A stretch of DNA of 64,000 nucleotides from Haliotis asinina (lineage: Eukaryota; Mollusca; Gastropoda; Lepetellida; Haliotidae): positions 57,858,753-57,922,752 of the forward strand of contig NC_090290.1 of the NCBI RefSeq assembly GCF_037392515.1. Reading direction: 5' to 3'. The notes under the pieces are model-generated. The model made no database searches and was not told the DNA's origin. It saw only the letters and a program-made list of their open reading frames with translations. The position numbers and the translations under genes were made by a program. This document shows positions 12,001-27,000 of this stretch, one piece after another; position 1 is the first letter of the stretch; each line of letters opens with the position of its first letter.

Positions 12001-15000
12001 CGTATTGAATATTGCACATGACGGGAACTAAAGCATATGTTGCAGTAATGGCTACGTGTGATCTTCCAACACTTGTGTAGAGGCTTAAAATGTGGTGTAA
12101 TACACTTACTGAGTCAATTTCCCATGTAAATATTATTCAAACAATCAAAAGCTTTCAAAGAATAAAAACGGATACCTTATATCCACACATGATATGGTGT
12201 TGAACATGGATATATGTAGATACTGAAATCAATTTCATGAAAAAATATCTGAACGATGCGCAAAATATACATCACAATACTAAAAGTGCAATCGGAATGG
12301 TATGGGAATTGTGTTTACTCTTGTTCAACCGACCTTCACCTCAAAGAAATTGCCTAATATGTGCAACAATGTTGACGTGTGACATCACTACCGATGACCG
12401 ATTTCTTTCAAAATGGCGGCTTCGTTGAGAAGGGTACACAGGATTTTGCGACGACTTTTTGCTTGATTCAGGGATCTTTTGTATATAAATGTGAGATGTA
12501 AGTAATTAGAATTATTCTGACTATCTGTGTATTGTTATATGTTCTTATCGTTTACATTGTAAATGACGGAAGAAGCCAGAAATGCCGATAAGTACCGTTG
12601 TCTGCGTGATTTTGCGTCAGTCATGGCGTCACGCTGCACTAAAAGTTTGACAGTTTCTTATGAATTACCAAATTATTTCATTGTATCTATTTTCAATTTG
12701 CTATTTTTTGCCACGATACTCTTCCCCTGAATATACTAAGCGTATTGAGCCATTGTAAGCAATGATTAGAGAGCTGGATGTTGGAAAATTTCCGAAAATG
12801 CTAGGCAGTGTAAAATTGGAATTTTTCTTTGTTTACATTTCAGTCAAGCGCTTTCTTTCGAGCACAGCGTTCGTTTTCATACAAAGTATATTTCGTTTCG
12901 TTTTGTCTAGACAGTTGGTATTAGTGACAAAGACCATTTCTAATTTGATTCTAAGATGCTTGGGGAATTCAATAATGCACTTGTCGTAGCTAACTATGAA
13001 GTATACATGATGTAATAGGCTTCTCAATACCGGCCTTCTCGAAACGTGATTTTGTAAACACTAACCAATATGGCGGAAAGCGCACTTCGGCGTTCGTGTA
13101 AGTGTATTTTCGAAAACATCCCAACCGATTCTGGGTACATCGGTGACGTTTCAGAATTATCATTCCTGGTTACATGAAAACTTGATATCAGTGATCATTA
13201 ATATGCTATTTTTGAAATTCATTACTCCCAGTAATTATCCGATTTTCACATTTCAAAACATACTGCAAATAACGCTGTGAATCTCGATTTTGTACAGTTT
13301 GAAAAATGGCGACATTTACGATGAAGCCTATTTTGAAAGGCGATTTTAAGCACTTTAGCTTAGTCTGAGGTAATAGCGGATGGTACCAAGAAACTGGGAA
13401 TTTTCCGCAGAATTCAAAACTGTGAGATGTTTATATATGCGTGGTATATTTAGAATTTTATTGGACTTCCAAGTGAGGTATGTAGAGGAAGGACATATAT
13501 GTCCCTGTGGCATCCAGGGGGTTAACCCCCTGGATGCCGAGTTTATTTTCAGGTGCACATTTTCGTAAGGTTTGAAAAGTGAATGTTGAAGATTTGCTCT
13601 AGCGTGGTCCTGGATCTGCGTACGGCTATAAAATTGCACAGAAATGTAGAATATTTAATTTCCTATCCCTTGGTATAAATATAACTGCGGCTACCTCAGG
13701 GGTTTGAGAAATAGACAATGCTAAAAGTTGTCCAAAACTTTTGTGTGTGTTCAAAAACAGTAAATTTCTCAGTTTTTATCGAGCACCAATAAAAGCACTC
13801 TGTTACGATTTTTTTAATTTGGCATCTTTACGGAAAGTGTGAGCGAAAAAAATACAGCTTGATATCTGAACGACATAAGTGTATATGAAATGGATGTATG
13901 TGCTAATGCATAACGTCATACGCACAAAATAAAAAAATGACCCGCAATAAATGTCAAAAATCGATTTTCTTCTATGACGTCAAACGTCGACAGAGAGATC
14001 ATGCACGTATAAAGATAAGGGGGCATAACTCCGCTATGGTTTAGATTAGGTAAATACAACTCAGATCACATGGAGAGAATTTGCCGTGGATACGGACAGT
14101 ATATTTTCGTGATTTTTTGTTCACATTGAACCAAACGATTCCAATACAAAGTTCCGCAATGTGAGAGGATACCTTTTGGTAATTTCAAAATTTGTAATAA
14201 AAGACGCCAATGTACTATGTCAAAAAGCAGGTAATAGCGATTTGGATGTCCCTATCCGACACAGAATTTAGTTCTTAGATTCCCATATTCTCCTCTTTGT
14301 GTGGATGTATTTTTATTAATTTTGCATCATTATTAACGGAGTAGCAGCCACATTTTCAAATGTAATGAAATAACCGAAAATAATGCGACATTTTAGTTGA
14401 CGTCACGGCATGTTTTGTGCACTTTGTGACGTCGGAAAAAAGACGACTTTGGTTGCTGATTAGTATATATATCCAACCTAATTTCCACTCAATGTGTAAA
14501 AGATCTCGGCTTCTGTGTCAGAATTCAACACTTTTAGCGAAAAAAATATAAAATGAGTGGTTTTACCACTGAAATAGTGTCCTGAATATATCAACAATTA
14601 CACGGTTTTACTACATATCTTATTGTGAGCAACACGCGCACCTGTCTAGCATCAATTTAGCGTAAATGAAAATTTCACAACACCTGAATATTCACTGAAT
14701 GTTCATATGGAAAATATACTTTTCTTCTTATGATTATGAAATTATTTCACTTCATAAGTATGCAAAGAAAGGTACGAAGAGATCGCTTTTTCAGTACAGA
14801 AGTATTAGAATATGGACGTAAGGCTTGTCCAAATTAAGACACGACCTGGTTTATACATTTTAAACAATTTGCGTATAAATATTGTTTGAGTTAGATATTC
14901 TGCCATCAGATATATTTTAATCGAATTAGAATTGACGTTATTATCGAAAAAAATCATAATGAATCATAGAACGTTTTTGACAAACTCTCACCTGGTCAAT

Positions 15001-18000
15001 CAATATTCATATTTGTTTTGTCTATAAAAACGACACAAACCAATACAATGAACAAGACAATTCCTTTAAATATGTGTGCCTCTATATTTCATGAAATGTA
15101 CAAATCATGGTCATTAATATTATTAGTTTTGCATATAAGTTGGAATTAAATCGCTGTTTATTAACCTGTTCATATGAAACTGCAATATTTGTCCCAACGA
15201 TTGAATATTGTATATCACCGGAACTAAAGTACATGTTGCAGTAATGGCTACGTGTGATCTTCCAACACTTGTGTAGAGGCTTGAAATGTGGTATAGTACA
15301 CTTACTGAGTCAATTTCCCATGTAAATATTATTCAAACAATCAGAAACTTTCAAAGAATAAGAACACATACCTTATATCCACACATGATATGGTGTTGAA
15401 CATGGATATATGTAGATACTGAAATCAGTTTCATGAAAAAATATCTGAACGATACGCAAAATGTACATCACAATACTGAAAGTGAAATCGGAATGGTATG
15501 GGCATCGTGTTTACTCTTGTTCAACCGACCTTCACCCCAAAGAAATTGCCTAATATGTGCAACAATGTTGACGTGTGACATCACTACCGATGACCGATTT
15601 CTTTCAAAATGGCGGCTTCGCTGACAAGGGTACACAGGATTTTGCGAAGACTTTTTCCTTCATTCAAGGATGTTTTGTACATAAATGTGAGATGTAAGTA
15701 ATCAGAATTATTCTGACTATCTGTGTATTGTTATATGTTTTTATCGTTTACATTGTAAATGACGGAAGAAGCCAGAAATGAGGATAAGTACCGTTGTCGT
15801 TCTGCGTGATTTTGCGTCAGTCATGGCGTCACGCTGCACTAAAAGTTTGACATTTTCTTATGAATTATCAAATGATTGCATTGTATCTCTATTTAATTTG
15901 CTATTTCTTGCTACGATGCTGTTCCCTTGAGTATTCTAAGCGTATTGAGCCATTGTAAGCAATCATTACACGGCTGGATGTTGGAAATTTTCCTAAAATG
16001 CTACACAGTGTAAAATCGCATTTTTTCTTTGTTTACATTTCAAACAAGCGCTGTGTTTCGAGCACAGCGTTCGTTTTCATACCATGTATCTTTCGTTTCG
16101 TTTTATCAAGACAGTTGGTATTGGTGACAAAGACCATTTGTAATTTGATTCTAAGATGTGTGGAGAACGCAATGATGCATTTGTCACAGCCGAATATGAA
16201 ACATATGTGATGTAATTGGCGTTTCAATACCGGCCTTCTCGAAACGTGATTTTGTAAACACTATTCACTATGGCGGAAAGCGCACTTCGGCGTTCGTGTA
16301 AGTGTATTTTCGTAAACATCCCAACCGATTCTGGGTTCATCGGCGACGTTTCAGAATTATCATTACTGGTTACATGAAAACTTGATATCAGTGATCATTA
16401 CTATAGTATTTTTGAAATTCAATACTCCCAGCAATTGTCCGATTTTCACATTTCAAAACATACAGCAAATAACGCTTTGAATCGCGATTTTGTATAGTGT
16501 ATATTGTATAGATGGTATCACGAAAAAGGGAATTTTCTGCAGAATTCAAAACTGTGAAGTATTTATACATGCGTGGTATATTTAGAATTTTATTGGACTT
16601 CAAAGTGAGGTATGTAGAGGAGGGACATATATGTCCCTGTGGCATCCAGGGGGTTAAGGCAAATACTCACACGCAAAAGTAACGCAAGTCAAGCGTAAAG
16701 AATGTAATTATGTATATAATGTTCAATATATTATATACAAGAAATACAAACAGGGTCAGATCGCCAAACAAATGAATGAAGACATTTCATTTGCTACCAA
16801 GACTGATGACAATATTAAGTTTCCGAAAGGTAATGAGGTTGACAAAAACGTTTCTCGCTGGTGCTGACCTGAAATGTTCCGATCATGTCGAAGAGTGGTG
16901 ACGGTAAATCGTGGTTATGTTTATGTCGAAACATTTCTGACAGGCACTCGGGTTCCGAGTTTGTTTCCTGCATGTTTGAAAAAAAAACACCCAAAACGTG
17001 CGTTACCTATGTGTGTGAGTATACAGAATCACTGTTTTTCCGATTTAGTTTGAGTTAAATGAATGAGTGAATACTGTTTCACGCCGCAGCACTAATTTTG
17101 CAGCTCTTCGCTGCGATCATGATCAGTAATAATGCAGTTGTTCGATACATGTTCAAGTCATATGCATAATTAAGTAGAGATCATTACACGAGCAAGTGTG
17201 TCATACGGCCAATACGAACGAGTGTGTAATGTTGTATTGCCAGAGCGAGGTCAATACATAATTTTGTCGTAAGACACACTTGTTCGAGTGTCATACTTTC
17301 TGTATTATCCTTTTTATTCGTGTATATTTGTGCAGTGAAACACCGTAAGTAAGACCATCTTCATTGACGTCACATTCAACTGTTTAATGACGTCACAGAC
17401 GACGAAATAAGGGTTGCTAGGCAAAAGTGATATATATTACTCGCCATTGTAAACCAAAAGTCACTGTGTTCTGTAATCTGATTGGTTGAAAAACATGATC
17501 AAATGGTATTAGATTCCCGGAAACTGGAAGACTATTCACTGCGTATTTACACTTAAACAATTGTTTTGTTGTGTCATCAACAGTGGTGACGTCATTCAAA
17601 TCATATTGTGACGTAAAGTTAGAATGACGTCACAAATGAGCAACTCCAGACGTTACCATGGGAACCAGCTGAAACGGCCAGCTGATGACACTTTACTGCT
17701 GTACTCATACTCGATGTAAACGAGTGCAGACAGTAAAACCCCTGCTGCAGTGTAATATACTAGTATTACATTAATATAATATCTCTAGACATATGACGTT
17801 ATAAGGTTCACATTTACAACGTCACAATGCTAATGTCACTATTGTAATGGTATTAGACCTTGCTTGACTCGTTGAAACCTGAAAGTCATCACACTACCAG
17901 CTGAGAGTCGCAGTTTTATCATTTTATGCTGGAGAGTAATAAACAGAATACTCATTCAACAGAGCACTTGTGAAAGATTTAGTATCCTACTCGCTTTCGC

Positions 18001-21000
18001 TAGTCTGATACCAAATCATTAACTCGTTTAATAACAATGGTACTACACCGACAGTCATTTAGTATCCTGTGTATGTGACACCGGTTGTACTTCACCATAT
18101 GGGTAATAAGAAAAGTCATATTTCGTGAACATGTGACGTCATGTAATTCCTAACGTTGTACCGACGAGAGTGGTGATGGTCATTGCAGAGTAAAACAATG
18201 AACGTGTTTATGCACCTCCCAATTTCAGAATGGCTGATAAAGACTTCACGAGACGGTTAGAGCCACTATGTACTGATTTCAGTAAAACAGTTGTTACATA
18301 AATTGCAGAAAGAAACTTTGAACATAAGTTTATTTCAGGGACAAGTGTTTTTATTTAGATTTTCTTAAGGACTCCTCGACGTTATCCAATGTTTCATCAA
18401 TTTTTGGACAGTCGAGCTAAACGGCCAAATGTCTCAATTTGAAGGACATGATTTGATATTTCTATTTTTCGCAAGAATTCTTATTGGTCATGTATTTCTT
18501 CTACTGACCTAGCAGTAATAGTTTCATAGAATAAAAAGGTCAGCCTGACTATGTTACTTCTGCATGGATCTTCTCATAAAAGTTCTATGTTTAGTTAACG
18601 ATGTATTATCTGAAAGAAGACCAGATTGTCATATTTATTTAAGGAAACCCCTCGTAAATATTCTCAAACCGACTTGAGTGTGATCTACAAAATATTCCCT
18701 TTTCAAAACGTTTAGGCTGAATGAAAAAAAATGTAATCCCGAATTACCTGGCATCTACATTCATTTGAACACCATTTAGTCTGAGATTGGCAGTGTGCGA
18801 ATTTAAGCTGGTCCCGTGGTCCGTTGCTAGTGAAAATCATCAGCACAGCTAAATGATACGTTTGCAGTGGCCCTGATGGCTAGTGAATTTTGTATAAATC
18901 TACGATGTTATTTTGGACCAGTGAAGTTCAGAGAGGACCACTAATTATTGTCCACTGCTGTTTCTGTGATGGGAAATTTTGAAAGGGTTGTATCCCTAAA
19001 CTGGTAGATATAATTTTGTCCATGCCAGAAAACAGCAAATTATACTTTAAAAAATACATCACTAAATACACGATAAAATCAATAACCAGTGTCATAGAAC
19101 ATTATTTCTGTATGAGTCCACCACACCTTGTTGTATGATTCCCTCACAGGCCATGCTGAGAATGGACCAAACACTGTCAAAGTCCGCTCGTCTTCAGAGA
19201 GTCGAAGAAGTCCTATTAGAGGTAGGTATGCAGATCTCGGTTCTTGATGAATTAAGTATAGCAACTATATTCAACGTGAAGTCAGCGTTTCACTGGTAGG
19301 CCCACAGTTTCTGCAGCTAACCTGTTGCTCCCGTCCTTTCATTCACCTCAATTACCACAGACCTGAGTTACGTCCTTTAACTGTGGCAGGATGTTGTGTA
19401 GTTGGATTCCAATACTCAGCAACAGTCCATTAGTCGTGAGTTTCACCCAAATTGTTGATGTATAAAACTAGGTCCATAAGTTTTCTCCTAAATGGAGTAA
19501 CATAATACAAGTTAACCAATTATTTTTGTGTTGGTAACCACAAAAGACCAAATCTCTTTTGGGTTGTTTAGGAGAACACATGATCAAAACACTTGTCTCT
19601 GGAACATTTGCAACGATGGCATTATAGAAAAAAACCAAGATGAACAGATCTGATTCTACGAAGGATGCTTTAATGCAAAGCATGACCATATACTCTAGGT
19701 CGTGGGGCCTTGGGCAGTCTGGAGATTAAGTCAGTCATAAAATACCCGGTTCGATTCCTTACATGAGCTCATTTCGATTGTCCTCTGTCCTTATAATGTT
19801 GGACTATTGCTGAAGTATGGTACAATGATAGACAACAACTCCCTCTAGTGGTGAGTACATTGCAGATATAATAAACGTTTGATTTTAGATGTAAAAATGT
19901 CATTTGTTGCGATACACCGCCTTTGTTGCTGACAGCTGGGACTCAGCAGTTGTGCCGAGACACAGATCGGGACACCAGGACGGACCAAAGGCATCTCAGG
20001 TGGTGAGATGAAGAGGTTGGCCTTCGCTTCTGAGGTTAGAAGTGTAGTCAATAGACCGATCTGTTGTCGGAATACCCGTGACACAAATTATGCAGCAAGC
20101 TGATACAATAGAGTATGACACACTAACTTCAGGTCTATTTGTAAAACAGTCGGTTCCGATGACTGATGACATTGTAGGTGCCTATCTATGATGACTCAGT
20201 CGGTTCCGATGACTGATGACATTGTAGGTGCCTATCTGTGATGACACAGTCGCTTCCGATAACTGATGACATTGTAGGTGCCTATCTGTGATGACACAGT
20301 CGCTTCCGATAACTGATGACATTGTAGGTGCCTATCTGTGATGACACAGTCGCTTCCGATGACTGATGACATTGTAGGTGCCTATCTGTGATGACACAGT
20401 CGCTTCCGATAACTGATGACATTGTAGGTGCCTATCTGTGATGACAGTCGCTTCCGATAACTGATGACATTGTAGGTGCCTATCTGTGATGACACAGTCG
20501 CTTCCGATAACTGATGACATTGTAGGTGCCTATCTGTGATGACACAGTCGCTTCCGATGACTGATGGCATTGTAGGTGCCTATCTGTGATGACACAGTCG
20601 CTTCCGATGACTAATGACATTGTAGGTGCCTATCTGTGATGACACAGTCGCTTCCGATAACTGATGACACAGAAGGTTCAAACATCATGTGACTCGTTAC
20701 GTTCAGATAAATGAGTCGTTAGATTTAGATATCATACGACAAAGGAGGTTCAGATATCATATGGCAAAGGAGATTCAGAAGCCTTGCGAGTTCCAGGAGT
20801 GGATACATTAGACATATTGACCCAACAGAAGAAACTGAATGCACATGAGTTGAGGTTTGATTCCACAGGTTCTGACCAATCCTCCTCTGATGTTCTGTGA
20901 CGAGCCGACGTCAAGCCTAGATTCCTTCATGGCCCAGAACATTGTCCACATCCTCCAGAACATGACATCCAAGGGCAGAACAATCTTATGTACCATTCAC

Positions 21001-24000
21001 CAGCCGTCGTCAGAAGTCTTCTCTACGTTTGACCAGTAAGTTGGAGACATGAAGTACACGTACAGTTGATTAGAGCGTATATACTTAGCATCATGAGGGA
21101 CACCTTTACGGTCATTGCGTCAGTCATTGACATACACCAACAAGCGCCCAGAAGTGTAAACCACATTTTTCACGGAATATGTGATCTTTCACAAATGTGG
21201 AAGAATACGACTGTTGAAAAAACATTATGTAAGATTATCATGTTTGGGTTCATGAAGGGCAGCGTTTTCGAGATGCCTTCCCGGTATTTGTTAAGCGACG
21301 ATCTCATTGGTGGGATGAAGCGACGCCCTCATTGGTGGGATGAAGCGACGCTCTCATTGATCGGATGAAGCGACGCTCTCATTGGTGGGATTAATGGTCT
21401 TTCATTGAGACGATTCAGGTTCCATTCCTCGCATGGATGCAATGTAGGAAGCTCACAATTAGCCTCCAGTTCGTGATATTAGTGGATTGCTCGCTGACAC
21501 AAGAAGTTGGCGTGAACATTGACTACACAGTACACAGTAAATGATAGATTTTAATCAATGAAACACTTTTCGTTGAAGGTTACTACTTTTATCGGAAGGA
21601 CGGGTGGCATTTATGGGTTCATCGTCGGACGCGTTGAGGTTTTTTGAAAGGTAAAACCAAACCATTCCAAATCTGGAACTATTTGGTTACAGCGGTGCTG
21701 ACAAGCACTGCCTCTTGTATTTTGGTTGTATGTATATCTTTGCAATTTACTAAAAGAATCCCCGTCAAAACTGAAACAAAATCACGTTTTGTCTCGCTTA
21801 TATATTGGATAGCTGCCAGTTTGTCTAAACGTTTAAAAAATTTGATTGTAAATTGATGTATACAGCAGGTCTGTATGACTCATCTGAGACATGTTGCTCC
21901 GCTTGAAGGCCAAAAGACATTATGAGTATTCTTTAGAAACCTGATTGTTTTAGGTAATGTTCTGTGTGAGAAATATTGATAAACTATGCCAGTAGTAAGT
22001 AGGGGATGTTGGATTTACAAGACTGATAAAGTGCAAATGATGAAGATGAGAAATTAATGGGAAATGTGACAATTTATTCCATTCCTTTGGAAATGTGTTA
22101 TATATTACATGTTCCCATATGATTTGGTATTGGGTTGTGGGACGCTCGCAAAATGGAATATTCCGTATTTTTCTTAATGGTATATTTACTTTCACCTCAT
22201 CAGCCAGGGCTATTCCTGTCCCCGGAACTTCAACCCGGCAGATTTCTACATCCACGTACTGGCCGGACACAGTGGGGAGGAGGGATCATGTCGAGACAAA
22301 GTGGAGGTAACTCTAGAGCACTCTACACGCTGATGTACAAATAGTCAGGAAAGGAGACAACCCACAACACACGTTATATCAGAGATAAATTAGGAGATCT
22401 AATACACTCACGTGTCAGCATGTGTCACTTTACAAACAGATGATTATACGGACGCCTCATTCATTAAATGCAGTTTCTAGCATCACACAGAGCTAGTTGT
22501 TTCATGCGAGAAATCGAAATGGCGCTAAGAAACTCGTTCATACTACGCATTTTACCTGACATAGCTAAAGCATTACACAATGGTGGAAAGGCTGAATTCA
22601 CGGGAAGAACCTAAACGAACCGAATTGGTGTTGACAAATTACGACTCATAAGCTAAATTATATATCCAAGTTCACAGGATCCTTCGACTCACAAGGGACG
22701 CTAATCTGTACAAGCGACTGCTGCAGCTGCAAGGTTACTTTAGTTGTTTTTATACATATTGGTGAAATTTAGTAGACCATTATATCATTCTATTCGTATT
22801 TCCAGAAGTTGTGCGATGCATTCCGTGGAAGTGACATTTGTCACCAGATGACAGACAATATTAACGACATATGTCGAGATGTATCAGAGAACACGGCGCT
22901 GTCAGTCATTGTGAGTAGAATAACCATTAATATTTTTTCTTTGTGAGAGTCTGGGTGAGTGAGTGAGTGAGTGAGTCGGTATTTAATATTCCAGCATTAT
23001 CATAGCGTGGAAACCAGAAATTGACTTCTCACATTGCACCCAGGTGGGGAATCGAACCTGGACCTTGTCACTTATACAGTTTATATACGCTGACACAGAG
23101 GAGGCCTGCACAAAGCCGACGTATGACGTATACGGCATATTGGTTCAGATGAAAACGTCTGGCACTATTTCACTGTTTAACTTGTCGTAGATCGGGTTCA
23201 TCTGGTGTTCGGGAGGTCGTGGTGACAGGGAAGAGGGTAAGTTGTAATACTTCAGCATTGACTTTATCTTAACGGATACACAGATCGTACTTGAGTCATA
23301 CCCGTATTAAGATCTAGATGTCTAGAGTGGGAGATATGCTGAGATCAGAGGATAACCAGAGGGATGTATGATCAGGGTAAGTTAAAACTGGAGGGGATAT
23401 AAGATAGGAGGTAAGTGAGATGATAAGGAAGGTATCGATAGAGTGAAAGACTGAAGGTGAATTAATGTCGCTGGGTAAGGTCTGATCTAGGTTCGACAGA
23501 GGTGTAAGCTTGATGACCCGGATCCGACAACATCCCCCTACCCTCACACCCCTCTTTCTCCTTTTCTTTGTTTACAGATTGAAGATACAAACGGAAACGG
23601 ACGGGATAGGTTTGTAAACATGTTCCCCCATCTCGTTTATCCATCATCTGATATCCATAACTTTTATCCATATCTCATGACCGTAAATGTGATTGCAACT
23701 CTCTGTGTTGACGGATCACGCTTTGTGACGCGTTCTGCAGCTTTACGTTTTTCTTCAACTGCAGGTACCATACCTCTTGGATCAGACAGCTCACCACTCT
23801 GCTGTGGAGAAGTGTGATCTGTGTGTACAGGGATGCATCATTATTCAGCGCCCGGCTCATACAGACAGTGGTGAGTACCTGTGTCATAAAGACAGTGGTG
23901 GGTCCCCGATTCATCCAGAGAGTAGTGAGTACATGTGTCAAACAGACAGTTGTGAGTACCTACGTCATACATAGATTGGTGAGTATCTGTGTCATACAGA

Positions 24001-27000
24001 AAGTGGTCAGTGTTATATGAACAGTGTCGGTGATGTTGTTGCTGATGCACTACATGTCGGTGGTGATGTTTTTGCTGTTGCGCTACATGTCGGTGGTGAT
24101 GTTTTTGCTGTTGCGCTACATGTCGGTGGAGATGTTTTTGCTGTTGCGCTACATGTCGGTGGTGATGTTTTTGCTGTTGCGCTACATGTCGGTGGTGATG
24201 TTTTTGCTGTTGCGCTACATGTCGGTGGAGATGTTTTTGCTGTTGCACTACATGTCGGTGGTGATGTTTTTGCTGTTGCACTACATGTCGTTGGTGATGC
24301 TTTGCTGTTGCACTACATGTCGGTGGTGATGCTTTTGCTGATGCACTAAATGTTGGTGGAGATGTTTTGCTGTTTCTCTACATGTCGGTGGAGATGTTTT
24401 TGCTGTTGCACTACATGTCGGTGGAGATGTTTTTGCTGTTGCACTACATGTCGGTGGAGATGTTTTTGCTGTTGCACTACATGTCGGTGGTGATGCTTTT
24501 GCTGTTGCACTACATGTCGGTGGTGATGCTTTTGCTGTTGCACTACATGTCGGTGGTGATGTTTTTGCTGATGCACTACATGTCGGTGGTGATGTTTTTG
24601 CTGTTGCACTACATGTCGGTGGAGATGTTTTTGCTGTTGCACTACATGTCGGTGGTGATGCTTTGCTGTTGCACTACATGTCGGTGGAAATGTTTTTGCT
24701 GTTGCACTACATGTCGGTGGTGATGCTTTTGCTGATGCACTACATGTTGGTGGTGATGTTTTGCTGTTTCACTACATGTGGGTGGAGATGTTTTTGCTGT
24801 TGCACTACATGTCGGTGGAGATGTTTTTGCTGTTGCACTACATGTGGGTGGAGATGTTTTTGCTGTTGCACTACATGTCAGTGGTGATGTTTTTGCTGTT
24901 GCACTACATGTCGGTGGTGATGCTTTTGCTGTTGCACTACATGTCGGTGGTGATGCTTTTGCTGATGCACTACATGTTGGTGGTGATGTTTTTGCTGATG
25001 CACTACATGTTGGTGGTGATGTTTTTGCTGTTGCACTACATGTCGGTGGAGATGTTTTTGCTGTTGCACTACATGTCGGTGGAGATGTTTTTGCTGTTGC
25101 ACTACATGTCGGTGGTGATGCTTTGCTGTTGCACTACATGTCGGTGGTGATGCTTTTGCTGATGCACTACATGTTGGTGGTGATGTTTTGCTGTTTCACT
25201 ACATGTGGGTGGAGATGTTTTTGCTGTTGCACTACATGTCGGTGGAGATGTTTTTGCTGTTGCACTACATGTCGGTGGAGATGTTTTTGCTGTTGCACTA
25301 CATGTCAGTGGTGATGTTTTTGCTGTTGCACTACATGTCGATGGAGATGTTTTTGCTGTTGCACTACATGTTGGTGGTGATGCTTTTGCTGATGCACTAC
25401 ATGTCGGTGGTGATGTTTTGCTGTTTCACTACATGTCAGTGGTGATGTGTTTGCTATTGAACTACATGTCGGTGGTGATGTTGCAGGTGGTGTCGTTGCT
25501 GCTGGGATTGGTCTATCTTGATCAGAAATATGACCAGAAAGGTGTGATGAACATCAACGGTGCCCTGTTTATCTCCATCATGATGAACTCTGTCACATGC
25601 ATGTTTGCTGTTGTCACTGTAAGTCGTCCTCAGGGGTCATATTAGGCTAAATGAAAAAGTGCGCTTGACAATTTTTTACTGTCATTTAATAAAATTAATA
25701 TTGACTTCGCCGTGTCCCAATCACCCATTTGCCCACTATAAGAATGAGTGTCTGTAAGAACAAGTGTGACTGAATCTACAACTCATTAACACGTGCTAAA
25801 CTGTATTTGTACAGCTCATTAACACGTGCTTAACTGTATTTCTGAGAAGAAAAATGTGTTTCTCCTGAGTCCCTTTTTTCCGTCAAAAATCAAAAAGGAA
25901 AATCCTACCGCCCTCGTCACTTTTGAACAAAATGTGCCCGAGAAACATGTTTGTTTTGTTTTTGGGTTATTTATGCAGCCTTACAGTTTTACATTTATAA
26001 TGCTTCCCTGAAATATATTATTATTCATACCGTCGAGCTATTGCTGTGATCAGGCGTCTGAAGAAGCAAGTCTAGAATCCATCACTTCATTTGTGAGGTC
26101 TCCGGTACTTCATAACCTGAAGTAGATTAACAATACTCCATGTGCGATAATCATTACCGTATTATTGTAAACTGAAGTGCCAAGTGTTGGCGCGTTTGAT
26201 GGGAAGGTAGACTAATAATAGCATGTGTTTTAGATCATATGTGTTAATACACAAATTCTAGGCTAAAAAGAGATAATTCATCAGATTGAAGACTCCGGTT
26301 CCATTCTGGGCATGGTGGAATTTCTGCTTTGACCTTGATATAGAACTCAACCGTTCCTTCACAGTTGCTAAACAAACGTCATAATTAGTTGTTTCAGTGT
26401 ACAACAGTATAGTCATGGTTGGGTATTACCCGACATTATTGTAGATGTTAAAAGTCAGCTTCTAAATTGCATTATCTCTTTTCCTTAACTGACACTGAAA
26501 TGGAAACAGGTTGTGTGTAATGAAAACAGGTTGTGTGTAATGGAAACAGGTTGTGTGTAATGGAAACAGGTTGTTATTTATGAAACAACGTAAGTCTCGC
26601 AGGTGTAGACATAGTACCCAAACAAAACGTTGACACTTGGCATGGGTCAAAATGTTCATCGTTTTGAGCAAACCATATAATATTGATAATATTCAGTGGA
26701 TCCTGCCACAGTTAAGAGACATAAACATCTGGGCCATGGTTCTGTCAGCGTAAACACATATTAATATCAGGTATAAAGGGACGTTGTGGGCGATCTGGCT
26801 AAAGAGCCGGACTAGTGATCCACCGAGGTGTCATGGTTAACGTCTACATAATGCCTTGTCCAGTGCATTCTCCTTTTATAAACTCAACTGCTTTAACATC
26901 AATGGGAGTATCTGCATTGTCAGCTGAGATAACATGTACCATCTCCACCGAAACAACAGTGGCCACATGAATAAGTGCATACACCTCGTTGCAGGTACAG

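Noticed and set aside
12237..15624. Homologous 63-codon frames at 12237-12428 and 15433-15624
   Set aside because: They are the same position in the two piggyBac-like copies; similarity equals that of the surrounding non-coding DNA and no transposase motif is present.
10294..19149. Additional transporter exons in intron 3
   Set aside because: Exon 3 ends and exon 4 begins at consecutive residues of the ABCG fold, so nothing is missing between them.
20332..20570. Minus-strand open frames with [20 protein letters not shown] repeats
   Set aside because: Generated by the 50-bp minisatellite of intron 5.
24017..25445. Long open frames on both strands ([11 protein letters not shown] and [11 protein letters not shown] repeats)
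   Set aside because: They follow from a 33-bp, stop-free repeat unit inside intron 11; no codon structure beyond the repeat and no independent family resemblance.
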